A DNA stretch of 20,858 bases from positions 1-20,858 of the forward strand of contig DGVT01000046.1 in the NCBI GenBank assembly GCA_002395965.1, in the 5' to 3' direction. This DNA comes from Porphyromonadaceae bacterium UBA4277 (GTDB lineage Bacteria; Bacteroidota; Bacteroidia; Bacteroidales; Muribaculaceae). The notes below the pieces were generated by a model, which ran no database searches, was not told the DNA's origin, and worked only from the letters and a program-made list of their open reading frames with translations. A program made the translations under genes and the position numbers. Shown piece by piece: positions 1-6,891 of this stretch; the first letter of the stretch is position 1; each line of letters opens with the position of its first letter.

Positions 1-2
1 AC

Positions 3-1412
3 CAGCCCATGACCAACGGACCGGTGTATGTGGGCATCATCATCTTTGCATTGTTCTTGATGGGGTGCGTAATAGTCAAGGGGCCCGTGAAGTGGAGCTT
101 GGTGGCCGTGACCATTCTCTCGGTTTTCCTGTCGTGGGGACACAACATGATGTGGCTTACCGACTTGTTTATCGACTATTTCCCCATGTATAACAAGTTC
201 CGCACTCCGGCGAGCATACTGGTCATTGCCGAGTGCACAATGCCTCTGCTGGCAGTACTGGCCCTGCAACAACTGCTCAGCAAGCCGGCCGAGACGCTCC
301 GGGAAAACAAGTGGGGCATTGTGGGCAGCTTCGGCTTTTGCGTGCTGATGTGTATGCTCACATGGTTGTCACCCGGCATCTTTGGAGCCTACTCGGCACA
401 GGAGACCGAGCAGGTGGTGGGGCAGTTGCAGCAATACCCCAGTGTGGATGCAGCAATACGCACCGTGCGTGGAGCCCTCGTCAGTGCCGATGCAGCGCGC
501 TCGCTCCTGTTCCTGCTCCTGGCTGCTGCAGTTATATTTGCCTTTGTCAAGGGTAAGTTCAATAAGCTTGCTACCGTTGCGGTGCTGGCTGCACTGGTGC
601 TCATCGACATGTTCACCGTCAACAAGCGCTATGTTAACCAAGACACCTTTGTGCCCAAGATGGAAGCTCAAGCGTTCACTCCGCGACCCGTTGACGAGCA
701 AATCATGCAAGACAAGAGTCACTACCGCGTGCTCGATGTGCAGCACTTTGCCGAGGCCATGCCCAGCTACTTCCACAAGACCGTGGGCGGTTACCATGCA
801 GCTAAGCTCACTCGCTATAACGACCTGATAGAGCGCCAAATAGTGAACAACAACACTCAAGTGCTCAACATGCTTAATACCAAGTATATCATTGTCAACG
901 ACACACAGGCGCAGCAAAATCCCGATGCGTTAGGCAATGCCTGGTGGATCGACTCGGTGGCCTACGTTGACAATGCCGATAGCGAAATGGCCTTCCTCGA
1001 CAGCATCGATGCACGCCATGTGGCTGTGGCCGATAAAAAGTTTGCCGCTGTGCTTGGCAAGGCAACCACTCACGTTGCAGGCGACACAATCGTGCTCACC
1101 GAGTACAAGCCCAACAAGCTCTCATTCAAGGCTCACAGCCAGAAAGGAGGCGTGGCTGTGTTCAGCGAGATTTACTTCCCGTGGGGGTGGAAAGCCACAA
1201 TCGATGGCAAGCCGGCCGAGATTGGGCGCGTGAACTATGTGCTGCGTGCCATGCAAGTGCCTGCCGGCGATCATAGCATCGTCATGACATATGACCCCGA
1301 TGAGGTGCATCAGACCGAGACTGCCGCTATCGTGGCCATACTGATAATATTCCTTGGCATCTTGGCGGCAATCAATATTGCCGTTTACAGAAAACTGAAG
1401 AAACAGGCATAA
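3..1412 (+). CDS. YfhO-family membrane protein, C-terminal part (5' truncated by window)
   Basis: This is the C-terminal part of a large polytopic membrane protein of the YfhO family, whose members in Gram-positives are linked to sugar modification of cell-wall polymers; the role in Bacteroidetes is not settled. The reading frame is open to the left edge (Q-P precede the first Met), so the true start lies outside. Six hydrophobic segments occupy roughly residues 7-205 (for example VGIIIFALFLMGCVIV and LLFLLLAAAVIFAFV). A periplasmic-type soluble region of about 220 residues follows, containing the family-like stretches VNKRYVN and HYRVLDV, and then a final helix near the C-terminus (IVAILIIFLGILAAINIAVY). 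The tail ends in basic residues (RKLKKQA). The methyltransferase-like gene follows after 22 bases in the same direction, so the two may be co-transcribed. I recognise the family but cannot name the substrate. Confidence 0.85.
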   Translation, partial: QPMTNGPVYVGIIIFALFLMGCVIVKGPVKWSLVAVTILSVFLSWGHNMMWLTDLFIDYFPMYNKFRTPASILVIAECTMPLLAVLALQQLLSKPAETLRENKWGIVGSFGFCVLMCMLTWLSPGIFGAYSAQETEQVVGQLQQYPSVDAAIRTVRGALVSADAARSLLFLLLAAAVIFAFVKGKFNKLATVAVLAALVLIDMFTVNKRYVNQDTFVPKMEAQAFTPRPVDEQIMQDKSHYRVLDVQHFAEAMPSYFHKTVGGYHAAKLTRYNDLIERQIVNNNTQVLNMLNTKYIIVNDTQAQQNPDALGNAWWIDSVAYVDNADSEMAFLDSIDARHVAVADKKFAAVLGKATTHVAGDTIVLTEYKPNKLSFKAHSQKGGVAVFSEIYFPWGWKATIDGKPAEIGRVNYVLRAMQVPAGDHSIVMTYDPDEVHQTETAAIVAILIIFLGILAAINIAVYRKLKKQA

Positions 1413-1434
1413 ATCAATAAAAAGGGGGTAGGGA

Positions 1435-2154
1435 ATGGGAATAGTACGCCGATACCGCACAGCCATCACACGGCACCACCGTAGTGCAGGATTTGGCATA
1501 CATTCGCCTCATGCGTTCAACTTTGTGACAAATGTGCTGCGCTGCAGGCTTCCCTACTATGCCTACGACGACATTGCAGCCTTGCGGCAGGCCGTAATCA
1601 AGGATTCGGCCAGCCGGTGGCCGCATCCGCGCATCATCTCGTTCAAGAATGCCAAGCTGCTGTTTCGTGTTGTGAACCACTTCAACCCCATGGAGATGCT
1701 GCAAATAGGCACATGCTATGGAGTGTCGAGCGCGTGTCTGCTGGCTGTGGACAGCCATAGCCACATCACGCTCTATGAGCCGCACCTCGGAAGCTATGCT
1801 CCAATCGAGAAAGTGCTTGAAGCTTATGGCGAGCGCATCGGGTGCCATGACAGCCTGAGCGGTGCCATAGCTGCCTACCGCGCGCGGGCAGGCCGCGAGC
1901 AGCCGTTTGTGTTGATAAACGACTTGCCCTGCGGGGCGAGCGACTATGCCGCCCTGCAAGCCATGTTGCACGAAATGCTGCGAGGCAAATGTGTGGTGGT
2001 GATGCGAGGGCTGGCGCGGAACGACCTGATTAACCGCCTGTGGCTCGAGTGCAAGCAGTGGCTGCCGGCCGGACAGACGTTCACCAACGAAAAAATAGCC
2101 GTCATCGTGGCCACACCCAAGCTGCATCGCGAAGACTTCTTCCTCTGGTTTTAA
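1435..2154 (+). CDS. Class I SAM-dependent methyltransferase-like protein
   Basis: A 239-residue soluble protein that fits a Rossmann-fold methyltransferase-like family common in Bacteroidetes. The N-terminus carries the GFGIHSPHAF signature (residues 19-28), which I associate with that family. A motif-I-like glycine loop follows, MLQIGTCYGVS (88-98), with an acidic residue ending the next strand (TLYEP, E115), the position that usually contacts the SAM ribose. The canonical acidic residue and one glycine of motif I are replaced by Q and C, so SAM binding is likely but not certain. No membrane segment or signal peptide is seen. The ATG is preceded by a purine-rich stretch (AAAAAGGGGG) and lies 22 bases after the YfhO-like gene. 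The acceptor substrate cannot be read from the sequence. Its stop codon overlaps a 23-codon open frame that ends at the edge of the AT-rich island. Confidence 0.65.
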   Translation: MGIVRRYRTAITRHHRSAGFGIHSPHAFNFVTNVLRCRLPYYAYDDIAALRQAVIKDSASRWPHPRIISFKNAKLLFRVVNHFNPMEMLQIGTCYGVSSACLLAVDSHSHITLYEPHLGSYAPIEKVLEAYGERIGCHDSLSGAIAAYRARAGREQPFVLINDLPCGASDYAALQAMLHEMLRGKCVVVMRGLARNDLINRLWLECKQWLPAGQTFTNEKIAVIVATPKLHREDFFLWF

Positions 2155-2226
2155 TGACGACTCTGGAGTGGCGTGCTTTTGAAGCCGGTTTCTCGTTAAA
2201 ATCTTGTGAACTCAATAAGTTATAGT

Positions 2227-2532
2227 TCAAAACGAATTGGCTGCAGGTTGTAATGTTACCCTCAATCCCATTGCAGCTGCAATCTTATACAGAGTGGAGA
2301 CAGTAGGAACAGTCAAACCTCGTTCGATGCGAGAAATATATCCCTTATCAGCACCGATTCTTTTAGCAAGCTCAGCTTGTGTCAAGCCTGCATTCTTTCT
2401 CGCATCAAGAAGAATTTGTGCATTGTATTCTTCCCAAGCTTGAGCAATAGCCTTTTCACGGCTTTCGCTACCGACCTCACCAAACTCTTGATTAAGCTCA
2501 GCACTAACGTCAAAGATTTGTTCGTTGCTCAT
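2227..2532 (-). CDS. higA: HigA-type antitoxin, XRE-family HTH protein
   Basis: A 101-residue DNA-binding protein with a Cro/C1-type helix-turn-helix at about residues 41-95 (core TQAELAKRIGADKGYISRIERG). Proteins of this kind neutralise the partner toxin and repress the shared promoter. It is the second gene of the pair: its start lies inside the 3' end of the toxin gene (23-base overlap), the toxin-first order typical of HigBA rather than RelBE modules, and translational coupling is expected. The N-terminal 40 residues are acidic and probably form the toxin-contacting part. Base composition is clearly AT-richer than the flanking housekeeping genes, in keeping with acquisition by transfer. 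The gene converges on the methyltransferase-like gene with a 72-base gap, in which I see no clear hairpin terminator. Confidence 0.85.
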   Translation of the reverse strand: MSNEQIFDVSAELNQEFGEVGSESREKAIAQAWEEYNAQILLDARKNAGLTQAELAKRIGADKGYISRIERGLTVPTVSTLYKIAAAMGLRVTLQPAANSF

Positions 2533-2842
2533 AATATTCTTCTTTTAATCTTAATGCCTTATCTATCTCTTTCTTTGGGGTTTTCTGTGACTTTTTCCGA
2601 AAACAATTAAATAGTACCACGACCGTATCACCATCATAGATGAAAAATATTCTAAACTCATTGTTGCCGTAAGTTACCCTAAATTCATACAATCCATCGC
2701 GTAAATATTTGATATAGTGATAAGGCAGTTTGTCTTCTGTTTCCAATAATAACAGCGCACGCATTACCTTTTTTCGTTCATTGTCGGATAAACCAGCCAT
2801 AAACTCTCGGTAATAACTTTTATATGCAATTATTCTTCTCAT
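2510..2842 (-). CDS. higB: HigB/RelE-type toxin (Gp49-like)
   Basis: A basic protein of about 110 residues of the RelE/ParE superfamily, Gp49-like/HigB branch; known members are ribosome-dependent mRNA endonucleases. Recognisable features are the N-terminal YKSYYREFMAGLSDNERKKV helix, the strand-rich core GLYEFRVTYGNNEFRIFFIYDGD followed by VVVLFNCFRKKSQKTPKKEI, and the usual C-terminal helix with conserved K and T residues. The open frame could begin further upstream at a TTG (2869), but that codon lies inside the promoter and operator, so the ATG at 2842 (MRRIIAYKSYY) is preferred and matches the family's normal N-terminus. The product is followed, with overlap, by the HTH antitoxin. A Bacteroidetes -7 element ends only four bases before this ATG, so the mRNA may be almost leaderless. 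Confidence 0.8.
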   Translation of the reverse strand: MRRIIAYKSYYREFMAGLSDNERKKVMRALLLLETEDKLPYHYIKYLRDGLYEFRVTYGNNEFRIFFIYDGDTVVVLFNCFRKKSQKTPKKEIDKALRLKEEYYEQRTNL

Positions 2843-2846
2843 GCCA

Positions 2847-2881
2847 CAAAGGTAGTCAAAGTTGTGCAATTATACAACTTT
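2847..2881 (-). promoter_or_regulatory. Promoter and palindromic operator of the toxin-antitoxin operon
   Basis: On the minus strand a TTGT (2877-2874), a 19-base spacer and TACCTTTG (2854-2847) match the Bacteroidetes -33/-7 form. A perfect 8-base inverted repeat, AAAGTTGT and ACAACTTT separated by 8 bases (2858-2881), covers the -33 box and half of the spacer. This is where an HTH antitoxin would be expected to bind for autorepression. The operator role is inferred. Confidence 0.6.
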
Positions 2882-3083
2882 TCTGGCAAGAATTCGCTAC
2901 ATTTTCCATCCATTTAACAACCAGTGAAGCAAAATTATTACAAGTTATGCTCCATATCAGAAAATAATAATTAATTTTGTAACGAAGAAAGTGTTATATG
3001 ACTTATAATCCCTTCAAAATTCAAAACGACATTTTAATATTCTCAAATCTTTAAACTTGTAAACATAAAATTTAAATTAAAGT

Positions 3084-3455
3084 ATGAAAAAAATATCATT
3101 AGTAAAATTAATGTGTAGAGTGTGTCTTCTTCTTGTTGCATTTGTTTCATTAATTAGTTGTGGAAATGATGAGCCAACTAACAAGAACTATTATATACAG
3201 TATGAAATTCATGGGATTTATGGACATTTATCTACAGTAACTTTAATAGACGAAAATAACAATGAAGTGCAATTTCAAACTGGAAATATTGGAACAGTAA
3301 TAACAAGAAATATCGGTCCAGTAGCAAAAGGTTTTACAGCGCATTGTACGGCATCAGCAGGTAATTCTATAACAATACATTGTTGTAGAGGGCAAGAACC
3401 ATTTGTGCCTAAAGCAACAGGTCGTGGAGAAGTTTCATACACAATTGACTTTTAG
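3084..3455 (+). CDS. Small putative surface lipoprotein, family unknown
   Basis: A 123-residue protein that I do not recognise. It starts with a basic, hydrophobic signal sequence and a lipobox LISC (residues 23-26). The residues after the lipidated Cys are GNDEP, an acidic cluster of the sort that directs Bacteroidetes lipoproteins to the cell surface. The mature part is about 97 residues, strand-rich in appearance (YYIQYEIHGIYGHLSTVTLID, GEVSYTIDF), and has three further cysteines, including an adjacent pair (ITIHCCRG). The coding DNA is strongly AT-rich and uses A/T-ending codons, unlike the genes on either side except the toxin-antitoxin pair. The upstream 200 bases are also AT-rich and contain a weak -7-like TAAACTTG at about 3053. 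It is probably accessory DNA acquired with the island; the function is unknown. Confidence 0.7.
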   Translation: MKKISLVKLMCRVCLLLVAFVSLISCGNDEPTNKNYYIQYEIHGIYGHLSTVTLIDENNNEVQFQTGNIGTVITRNIGPVAKGFTAHCTASAGNSITIHCCRGQEPFVPKATGRGEVSYTIDF

Positions 3456-3513
3456 CTACATGCTTGATATTTTGTTTTATGGTTCAATATTCTATTATAA
3501 TTAAGAATAAGCT

Positions 3514-5061
3514 ATGAGTAAAAGGCTAAAGCGATTATTGTTGCTCTTGTTGCTTGCGTGGGGACTCACTGCAGCAGCGCAGGTGGGCGACCTGCCACGC
3601 TCCACAGCGGCCGAGCAGGGCGTTGAGCCGCAGGCCATCGTTAATTTCCTGGATGCTATAGGCAGCATTGACACCGAGCTGCACCATGTGATGATAGCGC
3701 GGCACGGCAAGGTGATTGCCGAGATGCATGCGGCACCGTTTGCCGCTGCCGACGCGCAGACGCTCTATAGCGAGAGCAAGACCTTTGCATCGATGGCGGT
3801 GGGCATCGCCATAGGTGAGAACCGCTTGCGGCTCACCGACCGCATGGCCGCCTTCTTCCCCGAGAAGCTCCCGGCAACCATATCGCCCGAAATGGCACAG
3901 ATCACCGTGCGCGACCTGCTTGTCATGGCAAGTGGCATCAAGCCCGACTGGGACATGCGCCGCATGTCGAGCGACTGGCTCACCGACTGGTTTGCCAAGC
4001 CGGTCACCACCGCACCCGGAACGAAGTTCCAGTACGACTCGATGTGCACCTTCCTGCTCTCGGCCATCGTGCAGCGCGTAACGGGAAAGACATTGCTGCA
4101 ATATCTCGACGAAAAAGTATTCGCTCCACTGCACATCACTCAGGCCAACTGGGAGCTGAGCCCCGACGGCATCTGCACCGGCGGGTGGGGACTGCGCCTG
4201 CAAGCCGAGTCGCAGCTCAAGATGGGATTACTGATGCTCAATCGTGGCAACTGGAACGGCCGGCAACTCATTCCTGCCGAGTGGATAGACGAAGCCGTCG
4301 AGCCTCACATCAACTATGAGTGGTACAAGCCCACCGATGCACCCACCAACAAGAACCAGGGCTATGGCTACCAGCTGTGGCGATGCAAGTGGCCCGGGGC
4401 ATTTCGTGCCGACGGTGCCTACGGTCAGTTTATTGTGTGTGTGCCCGATGCCGACCTGGTGGTGGTCATCAATCAGGTGTCGGAGAAGTGCTATGATGTG
4501 CTCGACTGCGTGTGGGACAAGCTGATGCCCGGCATGCACGATGCTCCGCTGAAGGCCGACAAAAAGGCGCAGCAGCTACTCGAGCTCAAGTGCTCAATCT
4601 TCTCACTCAAGCCGCAAGCCGTCACACAACGCTCTCGCACCGCGTTGCCACTGAGCATAATGCTCGAGGAGAACAAGCACGGCATCACCGGCATCACCGT
4701 TGACAATGCCCGGCACATCATCATCAGCTATGCTGATGCACCGCAGGAAACGTTCACCTACGGTAACCTGTCGTCAGGCAAAAACAAGGCTCAGGCGGCT
4801 CAGTGGCCGCGCACCGTCTTGGCAGGCGTGCCACCTTACTCCATCATGCCACTGCAAGGAGTGAAAGGGTTGGAGCACGACTTTGAGGCCGCGGCAATGT
4901 TCGGCTGGAATGCCGACGGCCGCCCGGTGATCGACATCTACTATGTGAACTGGATTACTACCACATCGTTCGTTATCAACCTTGATAACCACACCATAAC
5001 CATTAAAGACAACTACAACGACGTGGAGCCCGAAACCGTGGCATTCACGGTTGTGAAATAG
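3514..5061 (+). CDS. Secreted serine hydrolase, class C beta-lactamase/DD-peptidase fold
   Basis: A 515-residue exported protein of the beta-lactamase family (PF00144 type), which includes D-aminopeptidases, esterases and class C beta-lactamases. An N-terminal signal peptide (basic MSKRLKR, then a leucine run, cleavage probably after TAAAQ) points to the periplasm. The catalytic SxxK is SESK (residues 86-89) with the usual following helix. The second motif is YDS (174-176) after PGTKFQ, in place of YxN. The third motif region reads ADGAYGQ (299-305), where many relatives have HxG or KTG. Residues after about 345 form an extra C-terminal domain that is probably strand-rich. The length fits two-domain Bacteroidetes serine hydrolases rather than a true beta-lactamase, so a resistance role is not implied. 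xerD follows after 13 bases and may be co-transcribed. Confidence 0.85.
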   Translation: MSKRLKRLLLLLLLAWGLTAAAQVGDLPRSTAAEQGVEPQAIVNFLDAIGSIDTELHHVMIARHGKVIAEMHAAPFAAADAQTLYSESKTFASMAVGIAIGENRLRLTDRMAAFFPEKLPATISPEMAQITVRDLLVMASGIKPDWDMRRMSSDWLTDWFAKPVTTAPGTKFQYDSMCTFLLSAIVQRVTGKTLLQYLDEKVFAPLHITQANWELSPDGICTGGWGLRLQAESQLKMGLLMLNRGNWNGRQLIPAEWIDEAVEPHINYEWYKPTDAPTNKNQGYGYQLWRCKWPGAFRADGAYGQFIVCVPDADLVVVINQVSEKCYDVLDCVWDKLMPGMHDAPLKADKKAQQLLELKCSIFSLKPQAVTQRSRTALPLSIMLEENKHGITGITVDNARHIIISYADAPQETFTYGNLSSGKNKAQAAQWPRTVLAGVPPYSIMPLQGVKGLEHDFEAAAMFGWNADGRPVIDIYYVNWITTTSFVINLDNHTITIKDNYNDVEPETVAFTVVK

Positions 5062-5074
5062 GCGAAATTTCGTC

Positions 5075-5983
5075 ATGCCCCAAATTCGCGACCTCACACA
5101 GCTCAAGCAGCGCTACCTCGCCCACCTGAAGGTGGAGAAGGGTCTCTCGGATAACACCGCGCAGGCCTATGGCGACGACATAGACAAGCTCACGCGCTAC
5201 ATGGCTTCGGCCGGCATTGCCGTGGAGCGTGCCACGCTGCAAGACCTGGAGCAGTTTGTGGGGGCGCTTGCCGATATCGGCATCGCGCCGCGTTCGCAAG
5301 CCCGCATCATCAGCGGCGTGAAAAGCTTCTACCGCTTTCTGAAATTGGAAGGCTACGTCGAGAAGAACCCCACCAGGCTCCTTGCTGCGCCGCGCCTCGG
5401 GCGACACCTGCCCGACGTGCTCACCGTGCAGGAAATCGACGAGATGATAGCCTGCATCGACATGAGCAAACCCGAGGGGCGGCGCAACCGTGCCATAATC
5501 GAGACGATGTATGGCTGCGGGCTGCGTGTGAGCGAGCTTGTGGGGCTGCGGCTGTCGCAGATTTTCGTTGATGAGCAGTATGTCGTCGTCACCGGCAAGG
5601 GCGACAAGCAGCGCGCCGTGCCCATCTCGGGCGTGGCACTTGAGCAGATAGCCGAATATGTTGAGACCACCCGCAGCTCGCAGGTGGTGAAGCACGGATG
5701 TGAAGATGTGCTGTTTCTCAACCGCCGCGGCGGGCAGCTCACGCGCGTGATGGTGTTCTACATCATCAAGCAGCTCGCCCAGTTGGCCGGCATACGCAAG
5801 ACGGTGAGCCCGCACACGCTGCGCCACTCATTTGCCACCCACCTGCTCGAGGGTGGTGCCAACCTGCGTGCCATCCAGCAGATGCTGGGCCACGAGAGCA
5901 TCTCCACCACCGAGATTTACCTGCACATCGACCGCAGCCACCTGCGCGACGAAATCCTGCGCTACCACCCCCGCAACCGATAA
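5075..5983 (+). CDS. xerD: Tyrosine recombinase XerD
   Basis: A 302-residue site-specific tyrosine recombinase of the XerC/XerD type, which resolves chromosome dimers at dif. The N-terminal SAM-like core-binding domain spans about residues 8-92 (YLAHLKVEKGLSDNTAQAYGDDI). The catalytic domain holds the complete active-site set: R151 (CGLRVSEL), K175 (TGKGDKQR), H247 and R250 (PHTLRHSFATHL), H273 (LGHESISTTEIYLH) and nucleophile Y282. The length is standard for Xer proteins, and there is no extra arm-binding domain, excision gene or att repeat nearby, so this is the housekeeping enzyme rather than an integrase of the neighbouring AT-rich island. XerD rather than XerC is favoured by the overall sequence (SPHTLRHSFATHLLEGGANLRAIQQMLGH), but XerC cannot be fully excluded without comparison. 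Confidence 0.9.
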   Translation: MPQIRDLTQLKQRYLAHLKVEKGLSDNTAQAYGDDIDKLTRYMASAGIAVERATLQDLEQFVGALADIGIAPRSQARIISGVKSFYRFLKLEGYVEKNPTRLLAAPRLGRHLPDVLTVQEIDEMIACIDMSKPEGRRNRAIIETMYGCGLRVSELVGLRLSQIFVDEQYVVVTGKGDKQRAVPISGVALEQIAEYVETTRSSQVVKHGCEDVLFLNRRGGQLTRVMVFYIIKQLAQLAGIRKTVSPHTLRHSFATHLLEGGANLRAIQQMLGHESISTTEIYLHIDRSHLRDEILRYHPRNR

Positions 5984-6086
5984 ACAACTCATTTGCACCA
6001 CATCTTTATTGAAGATGAGTGGGAATATGCAATCGACTTGCACTATCGCTTTAACGTTGGAGGGGGTGATAACACATTGATTTACT

Positions 6087-6100
6087 GATGGAATTCCATC
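6087..6100. repeat. Perfect 14-bp palindrome in the intergenic region after xerD
   Basis: GATGGAATTCCATC reads the same on both strands. It lies within a 146-base non-coding spacer between xerD and the SUMF1 remnant. No T-run follows, so it is not a normal terminator. Its function is unknown. Confidence 0.5.
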
Positions 6101-6129
6101 GAACTCACGTTCTCTAAATCAGAGGGTGG

Positions 6130-6345
6130 TTACCTGAGGACCAGACGCAGGCCGATGAAGCTCATGCTGTAGTTCTGATTGAGATGAGTGCGGTGTGACA
6201 CACGGCAATATTGAGCTGAGCTTAAATAGTAACCACCACGCGTTACGCGGTAAGTGCCGCTGGAGGGGCCGGCGGGATTGGTCACCGCAGCATCGCTGTA
6301 GCTCGCATCCCAGTCTCTGCCGAAGCGGCTTGTGCGTGGAAACAT
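6130..6345 (-). pseudogene. C-terminal remnant of an FGE-sulfatase/SUMF1-like protein
   Basis: The 71-codon frame reads like the last quarter of a formylglycine-generating-enzyme family (SUMF1, PF03781 type) protein. Typical elements are FGRDWDASYSDAAVTNPAGP, GTYRVTRGGYY (family RV.RGGSW), CRVSHRTHLNQNYSMSFIGLRLVL (family CR.S.R........GFRL) and the stop just after. The first 150-200 residues of the family, including the calcium-binding and active-site regions before the WEW motif, are absent. Upstream in the same frame the sequence (HTAVALNRGSHS) does not resemble the family and soon runs into the end of the zinc-ribbon gene. The RGGSW core is also altered to RGGYY. It is therefore called a broken fragment rather than a gene; it could have been left by recombination between SUMF1 paralogues. 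Confidence 0.6.
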
Positions 6346-6384
6346 GCTATGGCTGCCACGATTAAGAGCTACTGCAGTGTGGCA

Positions 6385-6891
6385 TCAGCTCATAATCCAT
6401 GAGACGAGCTGTGAGAACAATATCAGGATGGCCGAGACTATAATCAGCCACATGATGCAGCTTGTGCATGAGAATAAATAGTCGTCCTTTTGGTTTTGCT
6501 GCCGTCGTAGCTGTTGCTGGAACGGCGCGCTCTTCTCGGCCTGGGGTGACCTGTAGTCCGGAGCTTTGGGAGCCACCTGAGTGCGTCGTGGATGATACTG
6601 AGGCGGCCTCGGTGGCAGTGGCGGAACATTTACCGGTGCCGGCCTTGTTGCCGGTCCCACCTGCCGGCTTCTTATGGCGGCTGGCTGCGGCGCTTGCGGG
6701 GTGGCCTGAGCCGGGGTTGCTTCCTTTTTTGTTTGGCTCTGATTGTGATTGTCGGCCGGAACCACGGCCGTGTCGCCCACTATCTGCAGGCGCGTGAGGC
6801 ACTGTGGGCACACGGTGTGAAATCCCGCAGCCATCTGAGCCTCTATGCTTAGCTCAATTTTCTTTCCGCATTTTGGGCAATGGAATATCAT
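6385..6891 (-). CDS. Zinc-ribbon protein with proline/glutamine-rich linker and C-terminal membrane anchor
   Basis: A 168-residue protein in three parts. An N-terminal zinc ribbon has two CxxC knuckles (C5/C8 in CPKCGKKI and C28/C31 in CPQCLTRL), resembling the MJ0042 or double-zinc-ribbon families. A low-complexity linker of about 100 residues follows, rich in P, Q, A and R and presumably disordered. One hydrophobic helix (about 145-166, MWLIIVSAILILFSQLVSWI) ends the protein, so it looks tail-anchored with the ribbon in the cytoplasm. Its ATG overlaps the stop of the upstream membrane-protein gene by four bases (ATGA), which indicates translational coupling and a possible physical partnership. 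I do not know a function; zinc-ribbon plus single-helix proteins are often adaptors. A stray SUMF1 fragment lies just downstream. Confidence 0.7.
   Translation of the reverse strand: MIFHCPKCGKKIELSIEAQMAAGFHTVCPQCLTRLQIVGDTAVVPADNHNQSQTKKEATPAQATPQAPQPAAIRSRQVGPATRPAPVNVPPLPPRPPQYHPRRTQVAPKAPDYRSPQAEKSAPFQQQLRRQQNQKDDYLFSCTSCIMWLIIVSAILILFSQLVSWIMS

Noticed and set aside
3514..5061. The serine hydrolase as a class C beta-lactamase resistance gene
   Set aside because: The second and third active-site motifs differ from true beta-lactamases, and the protein has a long extra C-terminal domain typical of other serine hydrolases.
5045..5827. A 260-codon minus-strand open frame opposite xerD
   Set aside because: XerD on the plus strand has every catalytic residue; the antisense translation is rich in H, R and A with no recognisable motif.
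5075..5983. The tyrosine recombinase as the integrase of the adjacent AT-rich island
   Set aside because: Its composition matches the housekeeping genes, its length and motifs are those of XerD, and I see no att-like direct repeats around the island.
6001..6017. Hairpin after xerD as a terminator
   Set aside because: The stem is only six base pairs, AT-rich, and not followed by a T-run.
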